NCBI GenBank assembly: GCA_003255025.1
Contig: QANY01013423.1
Coordinates: 1,415,779-1,479,778 of the forward strand
DNA from: Datisca glomerata
Lineage: Eukaryota; Streptophyta; Magnoliopsida; Cucurbitales; Datiscaceae
Length of the DNA: 64,000 nucleotides
Direction: 5' to 3'
The position numbers and the translations under genes are program-made. Below the pieces are notes generated by a model, which made no database searches, had not been told where the DNA came from, and saw only the letters and a program-made list of their open reading frames with translations. Below are positions 22,116 through 32,666 of the stretch, in pieces. Positions within the stretch are counted from its first letter, which is position 1; each line of letters starts with the position of its first letter.

Positions 22116-24653
22116 ATGATGACGAGTTTAAAAATTTACATCTACTTTTGTATTTTCTTCGGAAGCATTTTCAAATTTAATAGCTGCCAAAAGGAACCTG
22201 ATCACCATTTGAGGAAACATGTTGCCTTGTTTATCTTTGGTGATTCTTTCTATGATGCTGGCAACAATAACTATTTGAACACTACTGATGCTTTCAGGGC
22301 AAATTATAAGCCTTACGGTCAGTCCTTCTTCAAGTCTCCGTCCGGGAGATTTTCCGACGGCCGTCTGGTTCCAGATTTTATTGGTAAGAAACTGAAATCA
22401 AGTTTCTCATCACTATCTATTAGCAAAAGTACTAAATATTCAGCTTTCTGCAGCTGAATACGCGAGGTTGCCATTGATTCCTCCATGTCTACAACCTCAG
22501 AATAGACACATCAACGGTGCAAATTTTGCGTCCGCTGGCGCTGGAGTTCTTGCTGAAACTCATCGAGGCTTCGTAAGCACTCTTTTGCCTTTTCATTACA
22601 CTCCGTATATAGAAAAACTACATTTTCCTATCCGCACCTTTATTTGATAATTATACCACTATATCATATCATTAATGGTGAGGAAATATTATCTGATACA
22701 CTGAGTAGTTTGTCTAAATTATATGGACACCCATCTAATTTGAAAAATCACAAATAAATATATTTAATTAAAAAATAAGTGAGTTAAGTGTGAGAAGACA
22801 AAATTATTTATATAATTGATATGATTCAACTATTTTTTCAAAAAAGGCGGGCGCCGAAAAGGAAGCAGCCCAGCCTCTTCAAGAAAGCTTTGCGTGGTAG
22901 GCGCTGCCTATTCACTTGGACAATGCTCTGAACACGAAAGTGTGCAGTTCCGCCCCCTTCCCCTTCTCCCATGCTGAGTCACAGGCAGCATCTCGGAAAG
23001 CACGGACGAGCCACAAGTTGTTAGGTTTAGATTAAATTATGTTTGAATATTGATAAAAATAATTTTAATGTTATCAGAATTTAAAAAAAAAAAAGAATTT
23101 TTGTATTACATGTTATCTTAAATGACTTTAGTTTGAGTAATGTTTGCATTGCATGTTATCTTAAACGGTTTTAATTTGAAATTTAACGGTTTTGGAGGTT
23201 TTTTGGTCATTGAAACTTAATATGAACGGAAGTCTGAGTCATTTTTTAAATTAGAAGAATGCTCGTGTCATTTAAGCAAATTAAAAGGGGTATGAAATGA
23301 ATTTTTCTTAATCTTTATGAGTATTTTGGGATTCTATACCCTTGGATAATGATTCCCGGAAATCTATACCCGTATTTTAAAATAAAAAATCTACATTCAT
23401 GACTCACAATTTCTCATTGCTTGAATTTTTCAAGTAACTATTTATATTTTGTAGTATTCAAATCTATCAGAAACGATAACTTGAAAGGTTCGAGTAGTTT
23501 TTTGTGATTACCTGATATTTCATATAACTTGAAGGATAATAAACACTCAATAATTCTATATTATTCAGGTAATCAGCCTGAAAACTCAGCTAAATCATTT
23601 CAAGATTGTGAGGATTTTGTTAACGGGGAAATTGGGGGATAGAGCAGCTAAAAGGTTAGTTTCAAGAGCTGTTTATATGTTTAGCATCGGAGCCAACGAT
23701 TACATACTACGTTCGACGAAAACCTCTGCCACCCTCCAATCGTACTCTGATGAAGACTACGTTGATATAGTGATTGGCAACTTGACATCAACAATCAAAG
23801 TAATAATTTTTTTATTCTTTGTTTTTTGCATATATCTTAAAGGGTCATGTTACTTTACTTTAACAATAAGATAATGTGAGTGGAGGAAAACATATAATGA
23901 AGATGAGAGATAAACGTATCAGTCTCCACATCTCTATCTTTCTCTCTTATCCTAGTATGTTATTGTTAACAGTAACATAAATTTTTTCTATCTTAAACTT
24001 AGCCAAGTTGATTGTAATTTGTGTGTGTCAACTTTGATGTGATAGGCAATATATAGGAGAGGAGGAAGGAAATTTGGGTTTCAAAAGTTAGCACCTTTGG
24101 GTAGTATTCCAAGTATCAGAATTATGGAAACAGAAGGGAAAGGTGTTTACTTGGAGGCTGCTAACAAACTAGCAGAATTGCACAACATGGCTCTCACTCG
24201 AGCCCTCATGAAGCTAAGGATTGAGTTAAAAGCTTTCAAATATTCAATTACAGACTCTTACTCTTTTGCTAATCAATTATTGAATAATCCCCAACAACAT
24301 GGTAATCTTATTTTTTTACCAGCTATACTTTGCTTTTGCTCTCCGAATTGTAAAGCTCTTTTGCAGTTAAAAGGCAGGAATAAGATGAATTGTTTCAATT
24401 TACCATGAATTTGTGAACTGTGGTTGAAGGTTTCAAGTATGGGAAGATAGCATGTTGTGGAAGTGGTCTATACAATGGAATATTTAGCTGTGGAGGGAAG
24501 AGGGAAGTAAATGAATATCAAGTATGTGAGAATCCAAGTGATTATGTGTACTTTGATTCTGTTCATCCCACTGAAAGAGCAAACAAGCTATTAGCAGAGC
24601 TTATGTGGAGTGAATCTAAGCCTTACAGTCTCAAAACATTGTTTGAAGCTTGA
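22116..24653 (+). CDS. GDSL esterase/lipase (SGNH family), gene 1
   Basis: Five exons: 22116-22383, 22454-22572, 23569-23799, 24046-24301 and 24430-24653. All introns are GT-AG and in phase, giving 365 residues, the usual plant size. A hydrophobic N-terminus (about residues 5-24) looks like a secretion signal. SGNH blocks: [11 protein letters not shown] with the nucleophile Ser44, NFASAGAG (block II Gly), GANDY (block III Asn) and DSVHPTE with Asp334 and His337. All catalytic positions are present. The product is probably an extracellular carboxylic ester hydrolase; its substrate is unknown. The ATG at 22116 is chosen because it precedes the signal peptide and follows a TATA box by 61 bp. Intron 2 is swollen to 996 bp against 122 bp in the paralogue at 34.5 kb. 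Confidence 0.95.
22843..23028. other. GC-rich insertion in intron 2 of GDSL gene 1, possible organelle DNA
   Basis: About 185 bp of clearly higher GC ('ggcgggcgccgaaaagg', 'gtggtaggcgctgcctattc', 'cagttccgcccccttccc') inside an otherwise very AT-rich intron. It is absent from the paralogous intron. The composition and wording resemble plant mitochondrial intergenic DNA, but this could not be checked. Confidence 0.35.
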
Positions 24654-25729
24654 GTAATGTAGAGTGCTTGATCTAATGGCGGTGAAATAACCAAAGCCGC
24701 CCCAATAAAGCTGCTAGCCGGGGGCAGAGCCACTTGAGGCCCGAGGACAAGTGCCGCACTGGCCCTTGTAGGAGGGATGAACTTTAATTAAGATTATGAG
24801 TAAATAATTTTTAAAATATGATGTAGGAAAGTTAAGATTATTGTATTTGTTACATATAAAAATATTATGATAAAATGTTGAAATTTTGCTTTTATTTTAT
24901 TTTCTAATATATGTTGAGAGATTGCCGATTGGTGCAATTTTTTGTTGTTCTTTTTGGTGTTTTAGAAGCCATTTACTTAGTTATCTCTCTTTTTTTGTTA
25001 CATACAATCGAATTCTACAGTTTAGAGAAGTTTGATCGTAACATTTAATTTGAGTTTTCGTCTCCAAAATAATTTTGTCAAAATTTTATATATAGTTTAA
25101 AACAAAGATTATATACATATATATGGGCAATGCCACTTTATTTATGAAGGGGGGCAGTTGTCCCCTTTGATCATATAATATATTATTATATTATACTAAT
25201 AATTAATTTTTATATTATTTGTCTCTCAAAATTTTAAAAATGATCAAATTGTATATTATTTGTCTCATTTAAGTTTGTAAAATTATCAAAAAATATTTGA
25301 TTCAAATTTTTAAAATTACCCTTGTATAAATAGCATGAGTTATGAAAAAAAAAGTCATCACTCTCAATCAGACTTGAGTAACCTACTAGTTTGAAAATCA
25401 TATTCAGCACGAATAAAGTACTCTGACTAGCATTCAAATATCATGGGGTACTCTCTAATGGGATAAAACACTCTTTAACATCTTAATGTTGACATCTATC
25501 TCTTAGCACATAACTCCATCACCGATGGATGTTCTCTTTAGGGTAGAGTCACGTCCCACCCTCTATCAAAATAAAATCATAGAACTCGCAATGCCTTATG
25601 TTTATAGACGCTCAAGAACTTTAACCTTCTTATACACAAATAAAAAATGCATTCAAACGTATTATCGCGGTAATATGGTTTCCTAAAAAATCTTTATAAA
25701 AAAACAGAGGCATTTTTTCTAACAGTAAA
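24654..25729. other. Intergenic between GDSL gene 1 and the relic
   Basis: A GC-rich patch at about 24690-24780 ('ccgggggcagagccactt', 'aagtgccgcactggccc') and a related patch at 25120-25165 ('gggcaatgccacttt', 'gggggcagttgtcccc') may be ends of one small non-autonomous transposon. The rest is AT-rich without genes. Confidence 0.35.
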
Positions 25730-25910
25730 GAATTCCTTACAGGGAAGATAGGGAGATAAAAGAAGCTAAAAGAATAGTTTCAAGAGTTGTTTATATGTTT
25801 AGCATCGGAACCAACGACTACAATTATTTCCTACGTTTTAGAAAGACCTCCCTATATTCTTAGGTAAAACACATAGATATGATGATTGGCAACTTGACAT
25901 TAGTAATCAG
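25730..25910 (+). pseudogene. Relic of a third GDSL lipase (exon 3 only)
   Basis: Reads EAKRIVSRVVYMFSIGTNDY, then a stop, then MMIGNLTLVI. This is clearly homologous to exon 3 of both intact GDSL genes (KRLVS..VYMF.IG.NDY, VIGNLT..IK). No exon 1, 2, 4 or 5 sequence was found nearby, and a stop codon interrupts the frame near 25861. It shows that the tandem array once had at least three members. Confidence 0.85.
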
Positions 25911-26076
25911 AGCACTTTGTCCTCATAATTGAATATCTCTCGCCCAAAAACCTTTAGGCAGAGCCTCACGTTCTTATAGGTGGCTCACATAAAATCGCAC
26001 AATTGCAATTCTTCACCAATACAATCAACAGCTTACCCTTGTGCAAGATATTGCACTTTGTTCCCATGGTGCAATT

Positions 26077-27027
26077 TGTTGGAAAAGATTGAGAACTTAA
26101 AAAAGGAAAATAAAAGGAAAAGTGGTGTGTGAATGAAAGAGTCAAAGTTATTGTTGGAAGTTGTCCTATATGAAAAAGATGAAAAAAAGTTGGTGGTATA
26201 TAAACACAACACAACTCCCTTGTGGTACCCCAATGGGCACCACACATTTTGTGGAAAGAAAGACTTAGATGGCACATGATCTTCCCCTCATGTATGCCAC
26301 GGGTGGCCTAGCTTGATTCAATTCAGTCTAGATTAAAGATTAACTTTTTGCTGAAAGTTTCTTTAATTTTCATGGAGAGCAAGGCTTTGGATCTGTCAAA
26401 ACATTCTCCATGTATGGCTTTGATCAAGTCAGAGCTGTTAAACAGTCCAACAAATATCCCCAACGTTCACTTCAGTTGTAGATATTGTGCAACTTCTTAT
26501 CTTCATGATTTTTTGAATTGCATTGCTTGCAGATCAAGTTGTTCCCCTCTATAAATGGAGGTGCTGGATAGAGAGATGTGAACAATAATTTTTCACATAC
26601 TGCTTCTGCTTCTGCATACTGCATACACTGTTATTCTACAATTTTTTTCATTTTCCATCTTTGAGTCAGAGAGAGAGAAAATACTATGAGTTCAAATAGA
26701 GATCGAGAGACTAGTTACTGTTCTTGATCTGAGATTGTTGTATCATGCAGAGACAATCATCGTAGTCTCCAAGCACCATGTGGAGGGCGAATATTATCTT
26801 TAGAACATTGCGTTTGTACAATCCTCAATCTGTTTTCTTCAACATTCATTGTTTATTTTTAGTTGTTTCCGTTATCATTATTTTTCGTTGTAATCGTTCG
26901 TCGTTCATTTCTTTGTAATCGTTGTTATTTATTTTCGTTGTAATCATTCACTGTTTGAATTTTCAGTTATAATCATTTTCAATATTATTTGGGTCTATAC
27001 AAAATTCGTGCTCTATTTCTACCAACA
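26077..27027 (+). repeat. 5' LTR of the copia element (951 bp)
   Basis: TGTTGGAAAAG...CTACCAACA, with TATA box tataaatg at 26550-26557. Homologous along its length to 31717-32661. Confidence 0.93.
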
Positions 27028-27069
27028 ATCTAAAGACAATATCGCGAAACTAACCGCTGAATAAAAACG

Positions 27070-27850
27070 GTGCATGCTGAGAAGCCTTACAAATTCAAAG
27101 GTGAAGATTTTAAGTGCTGGCAACAAAAGATGGTATTTTATCTCACTACCTTGAACCTTGCGCATCTGCTAAAGGAGGACTTCCCTGTCACACCAAAGGA
27201 GAAACAAACCAAGGAAACCGAGTCTGCTAAGGAAGCATGGATGCACTATAACTTCCTCTGCCATAATTGTATTCTTAATGGCCTTATAGACTCCCTCTAT
27301 AGCGTCTACTCACAGTTAAGGACAGCAAAATAATTATGTCAAGCCCCGGGGAAAAAATACAAAACTGAGGATGTTGGAACAAAGAAGTTCATCGTTAGAA
27401 AATTTCTGAAGTACGAAATGGACTACAAGAACACTGTCATAAATCAAGTGGAGGAGTTACAAATTATCATCAACAATTTGAAGACCAAAGGAACGATCAT
27501 TAACGAGCCATTTTAAGTTGTTACGATTATCGAGAAGCTGTCGCTATCATGGAAGGAGTTCAAAATTTACCTTAAACACAAGGGAAAGAAGCTGAGCATG
27601 GAGGACCTGATCATGAGGCTAGGGATCGAGAAAGATAACCGTAAGAACAATAAGAAGCTGACGTGGATGACCTATGGGATGAAGGAAAACGTGGTACAAG
27701 GTGACAAATCCAACCAACTGAGTAAGAAAAGGAAGACACCGTCGAGCAATGCTCAGAAAGGTAATTCTGGAAAACGCATTAAAGGTAGTTGATGGGTGTG
27801 CTGTAAAGTCGGAAACAAAGTGAATGACTGTTGTTTCAAAAAGGACTAGA
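27070..27850 (+). pseudogene. Copia gag remnant
   Basis: The first frame reads KPYKFKGEDFKCWQQKMVFY, a copia gag start (the W..KM pattern), and stops at 27333. The C-terminal half continues in other frames (KLSLSWKEFKIYLKHKGKKL near 27535; LTWMTYGMKENVVQGDKSN at 27660-27715). A degenerate zinc knuckle (WVCCKVGNKVNDCC, about 27793-27834) replaces the CX2CX4HX4C pattern. Non-functional. Confidence 0.8.
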
Positions 27851-27889
27851 ATAATGGTAAGCACCCTGGTAACAGCAACAAAGGGAACC

Positions 27890-28923
27890 ATGTGAATATG
27901 ATGGAAATTGACGATCTCTATGCTATGGTTTCTGAGATATGTATGGTCACTGACACCAAAGATTGGTGGATTGACACTGTTGCTATGAAGCACGTGTGCA
28001 GTGACAGGACTATATTTTCAGCCTATAAAGATGTTGAAAATGATAAAGTTCTCTATATGGGGAATGCCTCAGAGGCTGCTGTATAGGGAAAAGGAAAGAT
28101 TGTGCTAAATTTCACCTCCAGGAAACAACTCACTCTCCTCGACGTTCTCCACGTGCTTGAAATTCATAGGAATTTAGTTTCAGGATCTCTTTTATGTAAG
28201 AATGGATTTAAACTTGTGTTTGATGCTAGCAAGTTTATTCTAACTAAGGGAGTAATATTTGTTGGGAAGGATTATAGTTCCGATTGTCTCTTTAAACTTA
28301 ATGTGTTTGTTGTAATTTTTGCTGCTATTAATGAAAATTTTACATCTTCCGTTTATATCGTTGAGCTGTCTAATATTTGGCATGCTAGACTAGAACTCCT
28401 GCCTAGATCTAACCTAGAAAAAGGAAGTAAATGTGAAATCTGTGTAGAATCTAAATTTGTAAGTAAATTGTTTAAATCTGTAGAAAGGACAAATGAACTA
28501 CTTGATTTGATACATTGTAATTTATGTGATATGAAATTAAAACCTAGTAGGGGAGGCAGAAAATATTTTGTTACATTTATTGATAATTTTAATAAATATT
28601 GCTATATATATTTGCCTCATTCAAAAGATGAGACTTTGGATATGGTTAAGACATACAAGTCTAAAGTTGAAAATCAACTTGATAAGAAGATCAATGTGCT
28701 TAAATTTGAACGAGGTGGAGAATACGACTCCACGATGCTATCTGAATTCTGTGCTCAGTATGGAATATTGCATCAGACTACTGCACCTTACACGCCTCAA
28801 AAAAATGGGGTGGCTAAAAGGAAAAATAGAACTTTGAAAGATATGGTGAACTATATTATAAATAGTTCTGGACTACCGCATAATTTGTGGGGGAGGTCTT
28901 GCTTACGGATAACACCATACTGA
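27890..28923 (+). pseudogene. Copia protease and integrase remnant
   Basis: DWWIDTVAMKHVC (about 27961-28000) corresponds to the protease active-site region, with the DSGA motif decayed to DTVA. A stop at 28084-28086 follows. The next frame (28102-28923) contains IWHARL of the pre-integrase zone and then an integrase core with DLIHCNLCDMK, FVTFIDNF, FERGGEYD and YGILHQTTAPYTPQKNGVA. It then frameshifts at 28890-28920 into DNTILNKIPHKKTNKSSYEV. Confidence 0.88.
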
Positions 28924-29120
28924 ATAAGATTCCACATAAAAAGACTAACAAATCTTCTTATGAAGTGTGGAAAGGGAAGTTGCCTTCCTATAAAATCTTA
29001 AAAGTGTGGGGGTACCTCGCAAAGGTACAAATACCGTTGCCAAATAGAATCAAGCTTAGACCTAAGATTGTTGACTGTGTTTTCATTTGATATGCATGTA
29101 ACAGTGCTGCATATAGATTT

Positions 29121-30400
29121 GTGGTGATTAAGTCAGAAATTTTTTACATAAGTACCAATACTATAATAGAGTTTGATAATGCTAAATTCTTTAAGAATGT
29201 GTTTCCATTTAAGGAAGGAAGACACAATCAAACTGTCAAACGAGGTTTAGAAGAAAGTTCTTCTAGAGCTCATATTGTTGAAGAATTTGAACATGAGCCT
29301 AGAAGCAGTCAAATGAATACCTCATTTGGTCCAGAGTTTCTATCATACTTTACGGAAGCTGAACCTCAAACTTATAATGAGGTGATATCTAACCCTGAGG
29401 CTCCCTTTTAGAAAGAAGCAGTTGATAATGAGATAGATTCCATTATGCAAAATAACACGGATATTGGTTTATCTCCCTCATGGGAATAAACTGATATATT
29501 GTAAATTAATCTTCAAAAGAATGCTGAGAGCTGATGGTATTATTGAAAAGTACAAAGCTTAGTTTGTAACTAAGGGATACCGACAGAAGGAATATATAGA
29601 CTTTTTCGAAACCTATTCTCCAGTGATGATAATCATATCCATCAGAATGTTGATTGCATTTACTGTTTTACATAATTTGAAAATTCACCAAATGAATATG
29701 AAGACTGCTTTCTTAAATGGAGAATTGGATGATGAAATCTATATGGAACAGCCTGAAGGGTTCTCGATTAAAGGCCAAGAGCAAGAGGTCTGTAACTTGT
29801 TAAATCCATTTATAGGTTAAAACAAATGTTAAAGTAATGGCATGAGAAATTTGATCATACTATGTTATCTAGAGTAAGTGTTTACATAATCTTCTTATGT
29901 CCGAAGAAATGATTCATTGAAATAACGAGTCACCATTGATATCGACACATCTGAGATCGCCAAATGTTCGGAAGTTCCTATATTCAATCCTTTTCCTTCT
30001 TCTTGTTGCTGGATATCTTGTTCGTACACATCTTCTCTTTGTTTCTCGAGCCTATAGTGAGTTACAGACAGAGTTTGAAAATGTCAAATCTTTGATGATT
30101 CCATCATACATGATTGAGTTGCCACAACTTCTGGATAGGTATCCCACATCTGAACTAATGAGTGTGATAAATGTGTCTATGTTAAAGATACTACAATTTG
30201 CCATAGTATGCTTATATGTAGATGACATGCTCATATTGGAAACATATAAGGATATAATATCTTCTACGAATAGGGTGTTGAGTTCAAATTTTGACATGAA
30301 AGACTTAGGTTTAGCAGATGTCATTCTTAGAATTCAAGTAAAGCAACTAAAGATGAATATATTCTTACTCAATCTCATTACGTAGAAAAGATCCAAAAGA
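29121..30400 (+). pseudogene. Copia reverse transcriptase remnant, interrupted
   Basis: Pieces in several frames: RMLIAFTVLHNLKIHQMNMK and TAFLNGELDDEIYMEQPEGF (29647-29765), then HEKFDHTMLS (about 29840-29870). After the plastid insert come [13 protein letters not shown] (30157-30195) and CLYVDDMLI with the YVDD catalytic motif (30210-30236). Normally only a few residues separate TMLS and NECDKC, so the ycf2 segment sits exactly inside the RT. Confidence 0.88.
29873..30156 (+). other. ycf2: Plastid ycf2 fragment (NUPT) inside the copia RT
   Basis: The frame reads LHNLLMSEEMIH, a stop, then [59 protein letters not shown] and [21 protein letters not shown] recognise this as an internal part of the plastid Ycf2 protein, with only a few substitutions and one stop. 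It begins right after the copia codons for TMLS and ends right before NECDKC. It is therefore plastid DNA integrated into the element after or during its decay. It is not a functional gene. Confidence 0.9.
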
Positions 30401-30529
30401 GGTTTGGGCAATTTAAAAGCAAACCAGAAGTAACTCATTTCGACCTAAACTATAAGTTAAGGCAGAATGATGGAGTTGGAGTATCTCAATTGAAGTACTC
30501 ACAAGTAATTGGTAGCCTAAAATATATCA

Positions 30530-31165
30530 TGAATTGTACTAGGCCTGATATAACATGTTCAGTAGGAAGGCTTGCAAGATATACAAGTAATCTTGGACGT
30601 GAGCACTGAAGTACATTGGTTAGATTACTAAGGTACTTAAAGTTCACTATGAACTACGGATTGCACTACTCAAACTATCCACCTGTGATAGAAGGATTTA
30701 GTGATACTAATTACATTTCTGACAATTTTGAGAGTAAATCAACTAGTGGATACATTTTTCATCCTAGGTGGTGGAGCTATCTCGTGGAGGTCTACTAAGA
30801 AGACCTGTATAGCTCGTTCAACTATGGAATCAAAATTCACAGCTTTGGACAAGGCTTGCGAAGAAGCAGAAAGGCTTAAAAAATTTCTGGAAGGCATTCC
30901 AGTGTGGCCAAAACCTGCATCGACAATATGTGTCTATTGTGACAATATGACTGTGACATTTAGAGTGAAAAATAATGTGTATGATGGTAAGTCTAGACAT
31001 ATTAGACGGAGACATAATACCATTAACTCGTTGCTCTCTAATGAGATGATTTCCTTAGACTTTATAAGGTCAAAGGAGAATCTTGTTGATCCTCTGTCAG
31101 AAGATTTGTCAAGGGAGCTAATAAAGCAAACTTCGAGGAGAATGAGACTAAAGCCTATTCAATGA
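30530..31165 (+). pseudogene. Copia RNase H remnant
   Basis: TRPDITCSVGRLARYTS (about 30540-30590), a stop near 30608, [20 protein letters not shown] (30661-30720), then in another frame KKTCIARSTMESKFTALDKA and KSRHIRRRHNTINSLL up to the stop at 31163. This is the end of the copia polyprotein, broken by stops and at least one frameshift. Confidence 0.88.
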
Positions 31166-31716
31166 ATCATTCAGGTGTAACATATCCTAATTGACTGGAG
31201 ATCCTAAGATATAGGTTCAATAGCCAGACTGGCATGAATGATTCACTTGACACACTAAGAACCTATGGTTTCTTCATGTTTCTATGATATAAAGATAGTG
31301 TGTTGCCTGTCGACGTAAAAGGACATACTTTAATGACATTGATGTCGTGCTTGCAAGGGGAGCAGTGACAGAATACTCTTAAGCGTTGTCACATATATGA
31401 GAGTAGAATTGGGATAACTTCTATGAGATGTCTCAATGACTTAACCTCTTTAAAGCTCTCACGAACACGAGATTTGTTCAGAACCAAAATGAACAAAAAC
31501 ATATGAACTCTGATGTATTAAGAGGAGATATGTGTGAAATTTTTTGTCTCGGTTTACTTCAGAGGAAGTTCAGTTCAAGAACACAGTTCAATGTTCTTCA
31601 GAATAAATTCAATGAATTCTCACTACTGAAGGTTCAAGTTCAAAAGACACATCTCATTTGTTTCTCTCTCCTATTGTTGTTGTCTAGTTAGGACATATTC
31701 CATTCATGTGGGGGGT

Positions 31717-32661
31717 TGTTAGAAAAGATTGAGAAATTAAAATGGAAAAGTGGTGTGTGAATGAAAGTGTGAGACCTAAGTCTTTCAACACAACTCCTTT
31801 GGGATAAGCCCCAAGGGGTACCCCACATTTTATGGGGAAGAGAGGACTTAGATGGCACATGGTTCTCCCCTCACACACGCGCGCGTCACCATCATCCGTC
31901 TGGCCGGCCGGCTCAACACGACCTGGCCTGGCCCAGCTGGGTTTGGTTTGGTCCGGTCCGGTCCGGATGAAAGATGAACTTTTTGCTGAAAATTTCCTTT
32001 ATTTTCTTGGAGAGCAAGGCTTTGAATCTGTCAAAGCACTCTCCACGTGTAGCTTCGATCAAGTCAGAGCTCTTAAACACTCAAACAAATATCCCCAATG
32101 TTTTCTTCAATTGCAGATATTGTGCAACTTCTTATCTGTACAATTTTTGAACTACATTGCTTGCATATCAAGTCGTTCCCCCTCTATAAATAGAGGTCCT
32201 GGACAGAGAGCTGTGAACAACAAGTTTCGACATATTGCTTCTGCTTATGCATACTACATACACTGTTATTCTACCATTTTTCATTTTCCATCTTTGAGTC
32301 TGAGAGAGAGAAAATATTGTCAGTTCAGATAGAGATCGAGAGGCCAGATGATGTTCTTGATCTGAGATTGTTGTATCCTGCAGAGACAATATTTGTAGTC
32401 TCCAAGCACCGTGTAGAGGATGAATGTTGTCTTTAGGACATTGCATTTGTACAATCCTGAATTTATTTTCTTGAACGTTCATTATTTATTTTTAGTTATT
32501 TTCGTTATCATTATTTTCCGTTGTAATAATTCGTCGTTCATTTCTTTGTACTCATTGTCATTTATTTTCATTGTAATCATTTATTGTTTAAATTTTCAGT
32601 TATAATTGTTCTCAATATTAATTTTGGTTTATACAAAATTTGTGCTCCATTTCTACCAACA
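31717..32661 (+). repeat. 3' LTR of the copia element
   Basis: TGTTAGAAAAG...CTACCAACA, with TATA box tataaata at 32185-32192. Homologous to the 5' LTR, except that 31880-31970 is a GC-rich stretch ('ggccggccggctc', 'ggtccggtccggtccgg') that in the 5' LTR is shorter and AT-richer. Confidence 0.93.
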
Positions 32662-32666
32662 CAATT

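Larger units (their letters stand above)
26077..32661 (+). mobile_element. Complete but decayed Ty1/copia element, TSD CAATT
   Basis: Two LTRs with TGTT...CCAACA ends (26077-27027 and 31717-32661) flank gag, protease, integrase, RT and RNase H in copia order on the + strand. The 5 bp CAATT at 26072-26076 repeats at 32662-32666, a target-site duplication showing this is one insertion with its original ends. A G-rich tract (tgtggggggt) precedes the 3' LTR. Every coding domain has stops or frameshifts, and a plastid DNA segment splits the RT. The element lies between the GDSL relic and GDSL gene 2. Confidence 0.95.

Noticed and set aside
24690..25170. Small transposon suggested by two GC-rich patches with similar words
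   Set aside because: The patches are in direct order and too diverged to define ends or a target duplication, so it was noted only as intergenic content.
29936..30385. A 149-codon frame that might be a novel membrane protein gene (hydrophobic [10 protein letters not shown] segment)
   Set aside because: Its N-terminal two thirds is a plastid ycf2 fragment and the rest is copia RT, so it is a chance chimera inside a dead element.
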